Origin: MWAR01 sp035388825
GTDB taxonomy: Bacteria > Muiribacteriota > Ozemobacteria > Ozemobacterales > Ozemobacteraceae
Direction: 5' to 3'
NCBI GenBank assembly: GCA_035388825.1
Contig: DAOOQQ010000001.1
Location: 127,014 to 191,013 of the forward strand
Length of the DNA: 64,000 nt
In this document: piece after piece, positions 51,109 to 59,609 of the stretch
How positions within the stretch are numbered: position 1 is the first letter of the stretch
How the letters are laid out: every line of letters begins with the position of its first letter
The notes under the pieces: model-generated
What the model saw: the letters and a program-made list of their open reading frames with translations, nothing else
What the model was told of the DNA's origin: nothing
Databases searched by the model: none
Position numbers and translations under genes: made by a program

Positions 51109-53669
51109 GATGCCGTGCGGAGCCGGCCCGAGTGGAAAAACAGCTTGATCAGCTCGCTGAGAGCGATGGCAAGCCCGCCTGCGCCGAATGCGACGATCAG
51201 ATCCTGGCCGTGGAGAGAGCCGAATTTGAACAGGCTTGCGAGGACGGGGACGGTGAGACACAGGACCAGGGCGAGACCGGTGCCGCCGATCACCCACCAC
51301 AGGGCCGCGTTGGGGGTGCGCAGGGCGGAGATGAAGTTCTTCTTCATGCTGCGGTTGCTCAGGATCAGGCCGAAATTCCCGATGACGAGGGTGATGAAAC
51401 AGGCCGTGCGCGCCTCCTCGGCGGACCGGCTCACCCCGGTGACCGCGATGTAGGCAACGAGGGACAGAATCAGGATACAGGCGCCCTGGAGAATGCTGTG
51501 GATCACGGTGTTGCGGTCGAACAGGGGTTCGTTCTCGGTGCGCGGCGGCCGGCTCATGATGTCCGGCTCCTCGGCTTCGGCTTCGAACACGACCGAGCAG
51601 GCCGGGTCGATGAACAGTTCCAGGAAGACGACGTGCACGGGAAGCAGCAGCAGCGGCCAGCGCAGCAGCACGGGCAGCAGGGAAAGGCCGGCGATCGGGA
51701 TGTGGACCGCAACGATGAACGACATCGCCTTGCGCAGGTTGTCGAAGATGCGGCGGCCGAGTCGGACGGCCTGGACAATCGAGGTGAAGTTGTCGTCGAG
51801 AAGCACCAGGGAAGCGGCTTCGCGGGCGACATCCGTGCCGCGGCCGCCCATAGCTACGCCTATATTTGCTGCCTTCAGGGCCGGGGCGTCGTTGACCCCG
51901 TCTCCCGTCATTGCGACGACTTCCCCGTTGGCTTTCAGCGCCTGGACGAGCCGCAGCTTCTGCTCGGGAACGGCCCGGGCGAAGATCGAGACTGTCCGGA
52001 TCCGTTTCCGCAGCGTCTCGTCATCCATCGCATCCAGCTCGGGGCCCGAGATCACTTCCTCGGCGTTGGGTAGTCCGATCTGGCGGGCGATGCTGCGGGC
52101 CGTGCCGGGGTAGTCGCCCGTGATCATGATGACGCGCACGCCGGCGGTGAGACACTCGGCGACGGCCGCCGGCACCTCGGGACGAACCGGGTCGGCGAGG
52201 CCGAGCAGGCCGAGGAACTCGAATGTCAGGTCGTGCTGGCCGTCCGGCAGTTCCTGCTCGGCGAACGTGCCGTGCGCAACGCCGATGACCCGCAGCCCCT
52301 GGTCGGCCAGCGTGTTGATCTGCTTCCGAAGCGCGACGAGGTCGGAATCCGGCAGATGGCAGAGGTCTGCAATCGCTTCGGGAGCGCCTTTTGCGGCCAG
52401 CGTCAGGGAGTCTCCCGTGGGGGAACGCCAGACCCGCGACATCGCGAGCAGCTCCTCGGACAGGGGATACTCGCGGACGAGCGTCCAGTCGCGGTGCAGG
52501 TGTTCCGTCCGGTCGAGGGTGACCTTGCCGAGGTCACACATCGCTTTTTCCATCGGGTCGAACGGATCGACGGGGCTGGCCAGGATGGCGAACTCGACGA
52601 GCTCGTGGACCTCCTCGGGAAGCGAGGCGGCGCCCTGTTCGACGACATGCACGAGGCTGTCGGTCGAAAGATGGGTGACCGTCATCCGGTTCTGGGTCAG
52701 CGTGCCGGTCTTGTCGGTGCAGAGCACCGTCGCCGACCCCAGGATCTCGACGGCGGGGACGCGCCGCGTCAGCACGTTGCGATGCGACATGCGCCAGGCG
52801 CCGAGGGCGAGGAAGATCGTGAGGACCACGGGAAACTCTTCGGGCAGGGTCGCCATCGCCAGGGTGAGGCCGGCCAGAAAGCCCTGGATCCAGTCGTGCC
52901 GGGTCAGGCCGTAGACGACGACCACGATGAGGCAGGAGACTGCCCCGACGATGCCGAAGTTCCGGACGATGCGGCCCGTTTCCCGCTGAAGCCGCGTCTG
53001 CTCCGGGGCGAGACTTTCCAGGGCCTTGCCGATCTTGCCCATCGAGGTGCGGATGCCGGTGTGGATCATGCGCACGATGCCCTGCCCCTTGACGACCATC
53101 GAGCCGGAAAAGACGAACGGGGTTCCATCGCCGCCCGGCTGGCCCATTTCCGTGATGGCCGGGTCGGCTTTTTTCCGGACGGGAACGGATTCGCCCGTCA
53201 GCAGGGATTCATCCGTCGTGAGACTCACGGCGTGCAGCACGATGCCGTCGGCGGGAACGCGGTCGCCCTCGACCAGCAGCACGATGTCGCCGGGAACGAC
53301 ATCCCGCCCCGCGATGCGCTGCTGGACGCAGTCGCGGATCACGAGGGCGCGCGGGCTGGAGAGGTTGCGCAGGGCTTCGAGAGCGTTCTCGGTGCGTTGC
53401 TCCTGGTAGAACGTGATGCCCATGATGACGAAGACGAAGCCGAGCAGCATCAGGGCTTCCTCGTGGTCTCCGAGCAGGAGATACAGGAGGCCGCAGAAGA
53501 TCAGCAGCAGGAACATCGGCTCACGGACCACTTCCGCCGCGATATCGAGGATGCCGCGCTTCTTGCCGGTGGGAAGCTCGTTCAGGCCCCAGGTGGCGCG
53601 GGCTTCGAGGACTTGCGGGGAGGAAAGCCCCTGGATGTTCGAGGGGTCGAAGGGGGTGGGCGGATTCAT
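51105..53669 (-). CDS. Cation-transporting P-type ATPase (P2A-like, calcium pump family)
   Basis: An 854-residue ATP-driven cation exporter, most like bacterial Ca2+/Mn2+ pumps. All catalytic motifs are intact: TGES (158-161), PEEFP (276-280; the PEEFP form replaces PEGLP, as in a known branch), CTDKTGTLTQNRM with the phosphorylated Asp at 319, KGAPE, TGD and GDGVNDAPALK. The N-terminus FDPSNIQGLSSPQVLEARATWGLNELP is the cation ATPase N-domain. AGGAGAG precedes ATG 53669. It is coupled to the TSUP gene by a 4-base overlap. It provides the active counterpart to the degenerate ATPase that converges on it. Confidence 0.92.
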   Translation of the reverse strand: MNPPTPFDPSNIQGLSSPQVLEARATWGLNELPTGKKRGILDIAAEVVREPMFLLLIFCGLLYLLLGDHEEALMLLGFVFVIMGITFYQEQRTENALEALRNLSSPRALVIRDCVQQRIAGRDVVPGDIVLLVEGDRVPADGIVLHAVSLTTDESLLTGESVPVRKKADPAITEMGQPGGDGTPFVFSGSMVVKGQGIVRMIHTGIRTSMGKIGKALESLAPEQTRLQRETGRIVRNFGIVGAVSCLIVVVVYGLTRHDWIQGFLAGLTLAMATLPEEFPVVLTIFLALGAWRMSHRNVLTRRVPAVEILGSATVLCTDKTGTLTQNRMTVTHLSTDSLVHVVEQGAASLPEEVHELVEFAILASPVDPFDPMEKAMCDLGKVTLDRTEHLHRDWTLVREYPLSEELLAMSRVWRSPTGDSLTLAAKGAPEAIADLCHLPDSDLVALRKQINTLADQGLRVIGVAHGTFAEQELPDGQHDLTFEFLGLLGLADPVRPEVPAAVAECLTAGVRVIMITGDYPGTARSIARQIGLPNAEEVISGPELDAMDDETLRKRIRTVSIFARAVPEQKLRLVQALKANGEVVAMTGDGVNDAPALKAANIGVAMGGRGTDVAREAASLVLLDDNFTSIVQAVRLGRRIFDNLRKAMSFIVAVHIPIAGLSLLPVLLRWPLLLLPVHVVFLELFIDPACSVVFEAEAEEPDIMSRPPRTENEPLFDRNTVIHSILQGACILILSLVAYIAVTGVSRSAEEARTACFITLVIGNFGLILSNRSMKKNFISALRTPNAALWWVIGGTGLALVLCLTVPVLASLFKFGSLHGQDLIVAFGAGGLAIALSELIKLFFHSGRLRTAS
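51850..51863. repeat. ATA-N8-TAT site 17
   Basis: Spacer GCTACGCC, in the intact ATPase gene just after GDGVNDAP; coding strand AAT ATA GGC GTA GCT ATG. Confidence 0.6.
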
Positions 53670-53784
53670 GGGTGTCTCTCCTGAGGTGGTTCATCCCGCT
53701 GGGGCCTCTCGAGGCATCCTGTGGCCGGGCCACGGGCCATTCTCACCCATCCGGCACGAAGAGTCAACCGCACGGGAGAGGACG

Positions 53785-53812
53785 ATCCGCAGATGTCGCA
53801 GATGACACAGAT
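53785..53812. repeat. Periodic CGCAGATG-type intergenic repeat
   Basis: Three near-copies of a 9-10 base unit (CCGCAGATG, TCGCAGATG, ACACAGAT) in a row. Similar GCAGATNNNCGCAGAT strings occur in intergenic DNA of many unrelated bacteria. A related string, TTGCAGATGAACGCAGA, lies at the methyltransferase start (13014-13030). Confidence 0.5.
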
Positions 53813-53834
53813 AAAAATATATATAAATACATAT
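53811..53834. repeat. ATA-N8-TAT sites 18 and 19 (overlapping)
   Basis: Two copies (53811-53824, 53821-53834) in the intergenic AT-rich block. Chance matches are likelier here than in genes. Confidence 0.4.
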
Positions 53835-53942
53835 TCTAAATGACCATAGACGAGCGCCTGGAATGGCAGGATGAACGGGGCGTGACGGAATGCACGAGAA
53901 TAGGCCGGGGAAATGCGTGATACTGCCCGGAGTCTGGATGCG

Positions 53943-53971
53943 TTGCCGTTGTCGGGGCGGCAGTCTATAAT
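53943..53971 (+). promoter_or_regulatory. Promoter of the TPR gene
   Basis: TTGCCG, a 17-base spacer, then a perfect TATAAT, 36 bases upstream of ATG 54007. Confidence 0.75.
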
Positions 53972-54006
53972 GAGAAAACCCTGTCGCCGATGCGAGGATG
54001 ATCGAT

Positions 54007-56508
54007 ATGAATGAAATGCGAGAAGGGAAGGCTTTTCTGCGGGTTCTGGCCGTGATTGCGGTGATGGCCGGCGTGCCCTGCGCCGTACCGCTTCGTGCGG
54101 CTGCCGGACCCGTCGAGTTGACGGATATCGAAGGCGCCCGCGGCGTCTTCCTGAAAAAGCAGGTGATGGTGCCGCGCGACCTGTACAAGCTCGCGCACGA
54201 GGCGTTCACGGCGAACCGCCTCGACGAGGCGCGGCTGTATGCGCTTCGCATCTACTTCGACGGGTTCCGCAGCACCAACCTTCTGGACCTGCTGGGCGGC
54301 ATCGAGATCAAGGCCGGTCAACCCCTGCTCGCCGGGGAATGGCTGCGCAAGGCCCTTTGCCTCAACCAGGACGACCCGACGGCCCGGAAGCTGCTCGCGC
54401 GGCTTCCCCCGCCTCCGAGGCCGATTCCCGTCGATCCGTCGGCGCTCCAGGACCATTTCGGGCAGATCACGAGCCGCCTGCCGCAGCTCCTGAACCGGCT
54501 CAAGACGTCGAAGCTGCACTACGACAGTGTTCTCGACGAGATCGCGCGCGGCCAGTTCTACAAGGCCCTCGCGCTTGCCGAGGAGTATGAGAAGCGGTAT
54601 CCGGGAGTCGACGGGGGCGCCCTGACCGCTCTCTGCGCCCTGTATCTGGGCCGCATCAAGGATGCGACGCTCCTGTGCGATCAGGGGCTTGCGAAAGAGC
54701 CCTGCCACGCCCTGCTGCTGTTCATCCGGGCGATGATCGTCGATGTCCACCCCGAGACCTCGGCGACCTCGCGGGCGCGGGCCCTGTATGACCTCGACCG
54801 CTGGAAGGAAGCGGAAGAGTCCGCGGATCAACTGACGCAGACGTTTTCCAGAAGCGCCGAAGGACTGCTGGTGCGGGCCCGGATTGCCCTCGACCGCATG
54901 CAGCCCCGGAATGCCCAGGTGTTTCTCGACCAGGTCGCCCAGCGCGACCCGGACCACCCGATGCTCGACCTGCTTCGGCTCGATCTCGCGCTCATGACGG
55001 GCGAGCCCGAAAAGGGAAGCGAGATCCTGCGGCGCGCGTTCCGGCGGGGCTACAACCTGCCGTCGGTGAACCTGAAAGCCGGCCTGCTCGCCGCGGCGAA
55101 TGCCCGTCCCGACGAGGCGAAGACGATTCTCGACGATGCCGGAAACGGCCTGCCGTTCCTCGATCGCGACGCCTGGCCCCTGTATGTCCAGCTTGCCATC
55201 ATCGGCAACCGGGCGAAGGATGCCCGGCGCGCGCTCGATCTGTGGGCCGCCCGGCTGCCCCGGCGCAGCCTCGCCTGCTACATGGAGGCGCTGTACTGGT
55301 TCAAGGTCGGGGAGCTCGACAAGGGGCTGGACTGGCTGAGAAAGGGCTTCGCCATGAACGGCGATCATGTGACCGTCCTCAACGCTCTCACCGCGGTGCC
55401 GGCCCTCAGCCGCGACCCCGCGCTCGCCCAGCAGATCATGACCCGGCTCTCGAACGCCGAACAGGCGGCGCAACAGAACCCCGCATTGCCGCAGAAGATC
55501 GCCCCCGAACAGGATGAAAGCCGCCCCACGCCCCTGCCGCCGGACCCCACCAGATCCGCCGAGCCCGGGCAGGAGGTTCCGTCGGCAGAGCCGGGAACGC
55601 CGCCGCCGGCTTCCGCGGAACCGGCCCCTGCCGCGGCTGCGCCTGCTCCGAAGCCCGTAATCCCGGCCGGTGCCGCGGGTTTCGTGCCGCCCTCGTTCCC
55701 GATGAACGGTCCGGCCGCCTCCTCCGCCCGGTTTGCCCTGAAATCGGCAGACGGAACCGCCCCCACCCTGCCGGGCGTGATCATGCAGAGCCTCGAAACG
55801 ACGATGAACCGCCTCGAGCCGCGCCTGGGAAATCCGAAGGAGCCGGTCACCGTCCATCTCGTGCCGGTTTCCGCCATGGGATCGGCGGTGGCCCGATACT
55901 ATCCCGACCAGGATATATTGGCGGTTTCCGCCCTGTACGCCGATATCGGCGCCGTGCGCAGCTGGATCGCGACGGAGTATCCCGACGCGGGCGAGGAGAC
56001 CTCGGTCCTGCTTTCCCAGGCCCTGCCCGGCCACGAGCTCGCCCGGGAGCTGACGCGGGCCCTGCTGCATCGCCGTGCCCCGAAGGCGTTCGAGCCGGAA
56101 AACCAGGGATTGTGGCTCCAGGCCGGTGTGGCCGAGATTCTCGGCGGCAGCGATGACGTCGTGAAGCACTTGCTCCAATCGGTTCAGGCGCGCATCGCAA
56201 GCGATGAAGCGCAGCTCGTCACGCTCGAAAAGGTCGACGGCATCCTCGCCGATCCGGCTGCGACCATTGCCGCCCGCGACACGGCGCGGGCGCAGGCCTA
56301 TCTGATGGCCGCCTTCCTCGTCAAGAAGAAGGCCGATTTCCCCTCTGGGATAGCATCGGCTATTCAATTATTCGAGCGGCTCGGGGCGGGGAAAAAACTC
56401 GACGCGGCCATTCCCGACGTGTTTCAGATGCAGCGAGCCCAGTTCGACTCTGGCTGGAAGGAGTCGGCGTTCTGGAGCCTGAGACAGGGCGTTCCCTACG
56501 AGTGGTAG
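54007..56508 (+). CDS. Exported TPR-repeat protein
   Basis: An 833-residue secreted or periplasmic protein. The signal peptide (AFLRVLAVIAVMAGVPCAVPLRAAAG) is followed by about 440 residues of degenerate TPR repeats (LDEARLYALRIYFDG, FYKALALAEEYEKRYPG, WKEAEESADQLTQTF). A Pro/Ala-rich linker near 500-560 leads to a C-terminal domain (GVIMQSLETTMNRLEPRLG ... DILAVSALYADIGAVRSWI) of the type seen in peptidase-like substrate domains, though no HEXXH is visible. ATG 54007 has GAGG about 12 bases upstream; ATG 53998 directly abuts it. Probably an envelope scaffold; function unknown. Confidence 0.7.
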   Translation: MNEMREGKAFLRVLAVIAVMAGVPCAVPLRAAAGPVELTDIEGARGVFLKKQVMVPRDLYKLAHEAFTANRLDEARLYALRIYFDGFRSTNLLDLLGGIEIKAGQPLLAGEWLRKALCLNQDDPTARKLLARLPPPPRPIPVDPSALQDHFGQITSRLPQLLNRLKTSKLHYDSVLDEIARGQFYKALALAEEYEKRYPGVDGGALTALCALYLGRIKDATLLCDQGLAKEPCHALLLFIRAMIVDVHPETSATSRARALYDLDRWKEAEESADQLTQTFSRSAEGLLVRARIALDRMQPRNAQVFLDQVAQRDPDHPMLDLLRLDLALMTGEPEKGSEILRRAFRRGYNLPSVNLKAGLLAAANARPDEAKTILDDAGNGLPFLDRDAWPLYVQLAIIGNRAKDARRALDLWAARLPRRSLACYMEALYWFKVGELDKGLDWLRKGFAMNGDHVTVLNALTAVPALSRDPALAQQIMTRLSNAEQAAQQNPALPQKIAPEQDESRPTPLPPDPTRSAEPGQEVPSAEPGTPPPASAEPAPAAAAPAPKPVIPAGAAGFVPPSFPMNGPAASSARFALKSADGTAPTLPGVIMQSLETTMNRLEPRLGNPKEPVTVHLVPVSAMGSAVARYYPDQDILAVSALYADIGAVRSWIATEYPDAGEETSVLLSQALPGHELARELTRALLHRRAPKAFEPENQGLWLQAGVAEILGGSDDVVKHLLQSVQARIASDEAQLVTLEKVDGILADPAATIAARDTARAQAYLMAAFLVKKKADFPSGIASAIQLFERLGAGKKLDAAIPDVFQMQRAQFDSGWKESAFWSLRQGVPYEW
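56350..56363. repeat. ATA-N8-TAT site 20
   Basis: Spacer GCATCGGC, in the TPR gene (GGG ATA GCA TCG GCT ATT), followed by TTA. Confidence 0.65.
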
Positions 56509-56517
56509 CGTCGCGTC

Positions 56518-57144
56518 TCAGGGAACGGCCTGAAACTCCTCGAAGGTGGCGGCCGCAAGAGCCGGGTTGAGCCGCTTTTCCTCGCCGAGGGTTCGGGAGG
56601 GGACCGGGCCGTAATCGTGGCCGGGGCAGACGATCAACCCGTCGGGAAGCCGCTTCAGTCGAGCCAGGCTCTGATAGAGCGCCTGCGCATCGCCGCCCTC
56701 GAGATCGGTCCGGCCGCAGTTGCCGATGAACAGCGTGTCGCCGGTGATCAGCCACCGGCCGTCGGCGATCAGGCAGATTCCTCCGGGGGAGTGGCCGGGC
56801 GTGTGGAGGATCTCGATCCGGCCGTTGCCTTTCCAGTCCAGCTCGGCGCCGTCGGATAAATATGAGTCGATATGCACATTGCCGCGGACCAGCGGCTCGC
56901 AGGCCCGGTGCGCCGTGATTGCCGCCCCCGTGCGGGCTTTCAGCGCCGTCGCGGCGTTGATGTGGTCGAAATGGTGATGGGTGAGGACGATCCTCGTCAC
57001 GTCGAGGCGGTGCTTCCTGATGGCGGCGAGGATCAGATCCGGATCGAAAGCCGGATCGACGATGAGCCCCGTTCCCCCTTCGGCATCGCCGAGGAGATAG
57101 CAGAAATTCCCGATCGAGCCGACCCGCAGCGGTTCGAGAAACAT
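56518..57144 (-). CDS. Metallo-beta-lactamase-fold hydrolase (glyoxalase II-like)
   Basis: A 208-residue cytoplasmic hydrolase with a two-metal site: VLTHHHFDHINA (HHxDH signature), HTPGHSPGG, TGDTLFIGNCGRTDLEGGD and CPGHDYG. The GRTDLEGG stretch is typical of glyoxalase II-like or persulfide dioxygenase-like proteins; the substrate cannot be settled by eye. It begins MFLEPLRVGSIGNFCYLLGD. It ends 9 bases from the convergent TPR gene and is divergent from the ankyrin gene. An ATA-N8-TAT site lies in the HIDSYLSDG codons, using TTA and TCA. Confidence 0.85.
   Translation of the reverse strand: MFLEPLRVGSIGNFCYLLGDAEGGTGLIVDPAFDPDLILAAIRKHRLDVTRIVLTHHHFDHINAATALKARTGAAITAHRACEPLVRGNVHIDSYLSDGAELDWKGNGRIEILHTPGHSPGGICLIADGRWLITGDTLFIGNCGRTDLEGGDAQALYQSLARLKRLPDGLIVCPGHDYGPVPSRTLGEEKRLNPALAAATFEEFQAVP
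56860..56873. repeat. ATA-N8-TAT site 21
   Basis: Spacer TGAGTCGA, in the metallo-beta-lactamase-fold gene. Confidence 0.6.
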
Positions 57145-57216
57145 CTTCGCACCCTCCGTTCCCGGTGAACTTCAGAACCCTCCCCACGATAGCACGAAAC
57201 ACCCTGCCCCGGGGAT

Positions 57217-57245
57217 TTGCCCTGCCCCGGGGTTGCGCATACAAT
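57217..57245 (+). promoter_or_regulatory. Promoter of the ankyrin-DUF457-hemW operon
   Basis: TTGCCC, a 17-base spacer and TACAAT, 50 bases before the GTG start at 57295. Confidence 0.65.
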
Positions 57246-57294
57246 GGGACCGGTCGCAGGTCATGATCGATTCCGGGGACAGGGGGCGGTGCGC

Positions 57295-59055
57295 GTGAAA
57301 TTCTACGGGAGAACGTGGGCGGTCGTCGGCCGCGGCGCGGTTATCGCCGGGCTGCTGGTGCTCGGCGCCCAGGGGGTGTGGGCGGGGGATATTCATGAGG
57401 CCGTGCGGCGTGGCGATCTGGACCGGCTGCGCGAGATCATCCGGCTGCGGCCCCGGACGATCGAGGAGCGGGACACGATGCGGCCGGTTTCCGAAGCCCT
57501 GCCGATGCTCCAGCAGGCAACACCGCTGCATTTCGCCGCCCAGTCCGGGCGGGCCGACATCGTCCGGGCACTGCTCGATGCCGGCGCCGACGTGAATGCG
57601 AAGAATCCCCAGGACATCACCCCGCTGCATCTCGCGGCCTGGGCCGGAAACCAGGAGATCGTCGAGCTTCTCGTCTCGCGCGGGGCAGATATCCGGCTCC
57701 GCAACCATCGGGGTCAGGGAATGTCGGCCCTGGATATCGCTGCCATGACGGGCTCCGCCGAAGTGGTCCGGTTCCTTCTCGGCCATGGCGCCGATGCCCG
57801 GGGTGTCGATCCCGTGAAACGGGCCACCCCTCTCCACCTCGCGGCTGCCTGGGACCAGACGGCCGCGGCAGAAGAGTTGTGGCGCGCGGGTGCCGATCTC
57901 AACGCCCGGGATGTGCACGGCCGAACCCCGCTCCACTGGACGATTCCCGCGCCTTCCGGAGCGAAGCCGCCCTCCAAGGCTCCGGGGGCTCTTGCCATGG
58001 CGCGCTGGCTGACCTCCCACGGCGCTGTGGTCAATCCCGGAGATGCGGCAGGGAAGACGCCGCTGGCGCTTGCCGATGCCGCCGGCTGTCGGGAGCTGGC
58101 AACGGTTCTTCGCCAGGCCGGCGGCCTCGATACCCCCGTGGATCTCGAGTCGCTTCTGAGCGCCACCGGCACTGCCGCTCTCGGAGCTGTTCTCACAAAA
58201 GCCCCGCTCCTGGCCAATGCCCCCGTTCGCGACGGCCTGCCTCCGCTCCATGTTGCGGTTCTGCTCGGCAACGAGGCGGCCTGCCGCCTGCTTCTCGATG
58301 CCGGCGCCGATCCTGCACGGATGACGGCCAATGGCGACAATGCCCTGCACCTGTGCGCCGCCGCGGGACTCGTGCGAACAGCCGACCGGCTTGCCTCGGA
58401 TTCAAAAATAGTGAATGCAATAAATGAATTCGAGCAGACCCCCCTCGATGTCGCCGAAGCATACGGCCAGGCGTCGGCGGCCGCCGTGATCCGGCGCCAT
58501 GGAGGTCGGCGCGCCGTCCCGACAGGGCGCGTGCTCATCCTGCGGGCCGGTGACGAGGTGCAGATCCGGCACCCGAAGACGAAACAGCGTGTCACGCTGC
58601 GCGTGAGCGACAACGTTTCGCGCATCACCCTTTCCGATGCGACCCTGAACAAGTCGCGGCGCCTGTTCGAAGCTCTGCGCGTGCACGATCTGACGGCCCT
58701 GCGCCAGACCCTCGATGACGAGCCCCTCGTTGCGAACGTGCCGCAGATCGGCGGCAGCTCGACGAACGGCCTCTCGCCGCTGCATGTGGCCGTCGAACGG
58801 AACAACGCGACGGCGGCGGCTCTCCTGCTCCAGTTCGGTGCCCGCATCGACGCCCCGGACCTGCAGGGCCGGACCCCGCTGCATCTTGCCGCCGAGAAGG
58901 GGCGGAACGCCGTGGCCCGCCTGCTGGCCGTGAACGGGGCCGACCCGCGCCGGCCCGACGCCACCGGCTGCACCCCCATCGAACTGGCGATCGATCCGGA
59001 TCTGACCGTCTTTCTCGAGCGGCTGTCCCGGCCGGGGCGGAAGGAGCCGGAATGA
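57295..59055 (+). CDS. Exported ankyrin-repeat protein
   Basis: A 586-residue protein with a signal peptide (VKFYGRTWAVVGRGAVIAGLLVLGAQGVWAG) and about ten ankyrin repeats in two blocks. The first block covers residues 30-400 (ATPLHFAAQSGRADIVRALL, ITPLHLAAWAGNQEIVELL and later copies). The second covers 480-575 (LSPLHVAVERNNATAAALLL, RTPLHLAAEKGRNAVARLLA), with an intervening non-repeat segment (ILRAGDEVQIRHPKTKQRV). Ankyrin stacks mediate protein binding; in the periplasm a scaffolding role is likely. GTG 57295 is chosen because the signal peptide starts there and GGGGGCGG lies upstream. It overlaps the DUF457 gene by 4 bases. Confidence 0.8.
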   Translation: MKFYGRTWAVVGRGAVIAGLLVLGAQGVWAGDIHEAVRRGDLDRLREIIRLRPRTIEERDTMRPVSEALPMLQQATPLHFAAQSGRADIVRALLDAGADVNAKNPQDITPLHLAAWAGNQEIVELLVSRGADIRLRNHRGQGMSALDIAAMTGSAEVVRFLLGHGADARGVDPVKRATPLHLAAAWDQTAAAEELWRAGADLNARDVHGRTPLHWTIPAPSGAKPPSKAPGALAMARWLTSHGAVVNPGDAAGKTPLALADAAGCRELATVLRQAGGLDTPVDLESLLSATGTAALGAVLTKAPLLANAPVRDGLPPLHVAVLLGNEAACRLLLDAGADPARMTANGDNALHLCAAAGLVRTADRLASDSKIVNAINEFEQTPLDVAEAYGQASAAAVIRRHGGRRAVPTGRVLILRAGDEVQIRHPKTKQRVTLRVSDNVSRITLSDATLNKSRRLFEALRVHDLTALRQTLDDEPLVANVPQIGGSSTNGLSPLHVAVERNNATAAALLLQFGARIDAPDLQGRTPLHLAAEKGRNAVARLLAVNGADPRRPDATGCTPIELAIDPDLTVFLERLSRPGRKEPE

Positions 59056-59609
59056 ACATCATCACCCATGGGCTCGTGAGCTGGTGCGTGGCTCAGCCCC
59101 TCTGCCGGACGCGCCGGGACACCGCCCTGGCCGCTTCCGCCGGTCTGTTGCCGGATCTCGACGGGATCGGCGCCCTCGCCGACCTGGCGCGGGGCGGGGA
59201 GGCCGTCTGGTTTTCGGCATGGCATCACACCCTCGGCCACAACCTGGCTGCCGGAGCCCTCACCATCGCGATTCTGACGGCTTTTGCCGCGCGCCGTCTC
59301 CGCGTGGCCGCGACCGCCGCATTCCTTTTTGCCCTGCACCTTCTGTGCGATCTCGTCGGATCGCGGGGGCCGGACGGCGAAACATGGCCGATCCCCTGGT
59401 TATACCCGTTCAGGAGCGACTTGACGCTCTCCTGGTCTGGGCAATGGGAGATAAACGCCTGGCAAAATATATCAATAACAATAATAATACTCATCCTGTT
59501 TTTCCGGCAGGTGCGTGACGTCGGATTCTCGCCGCTCGGCCTGGTTTCGGAACGTGCCGACGCCGCTTTCGTGGCGGCCCTGCGCGCCCGATTCCCTCTC
59601 GCCGAATGA
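59052..59609 (+). CDS. DUF457/YdjM-type membrane metal-dependent hydrolase
   Basis: A 185-residue membrane protein with the family's His/Asp pattern: NIITHGLVSW (first His), LLPDLDGIG (Asp), SAWHHTLGHNLAAG (His cluster) and LLCDLVGSRGPDGE. DUF457/YdjM proteins are predicted membrane hydrolases. The second half has an exceptional AT-rich island (ITIIILILFF, six ATA codons near 59470). It is coupled by ATGA overlaps to the ankyrin gene upstream and hemW downstream. Confidence 0.75.
   Translation: MNIITHGLVSWCVAQPLCRTRRDTALAASAGLLPDLDGIGALADLARGGEAVWFSAWHHTLGHNLAAGALTIAILTAFAARRLRVAATAAFLFALHLLCDLVGSRGPDGETWPIPWLYPFRSDLTLSWSGQWEINAWQNISITIIILILFFRQVRDVGFSPLGLVSERADAAFVAALRARFPLAE

Larger units (their letters stand above)
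53670..54006. other. Intergenic regulatory region between the ATPase and TPR genes
   Basis: 337 bases without a credible gene. It holds the ATPase leader, a GCAGATG-type periodic repeat (53785-53812), an AT-rich block with two overlapping ATA-N8-TAT sites (53811-53834) and the promoter of the TPR gene (53943-53971). A minus-strand open frame across it reads from the TPR gene's antisense and is not supported. Confidence 0.7.

Noticed and set aside
53691..54251. 186-residue minus-strand open frame covering the intergenic region
   Set aside because: Its middle translates the GCAGATG repeat and the AT-rich block, and its start is antisense to the TPR gene's signal peptide.
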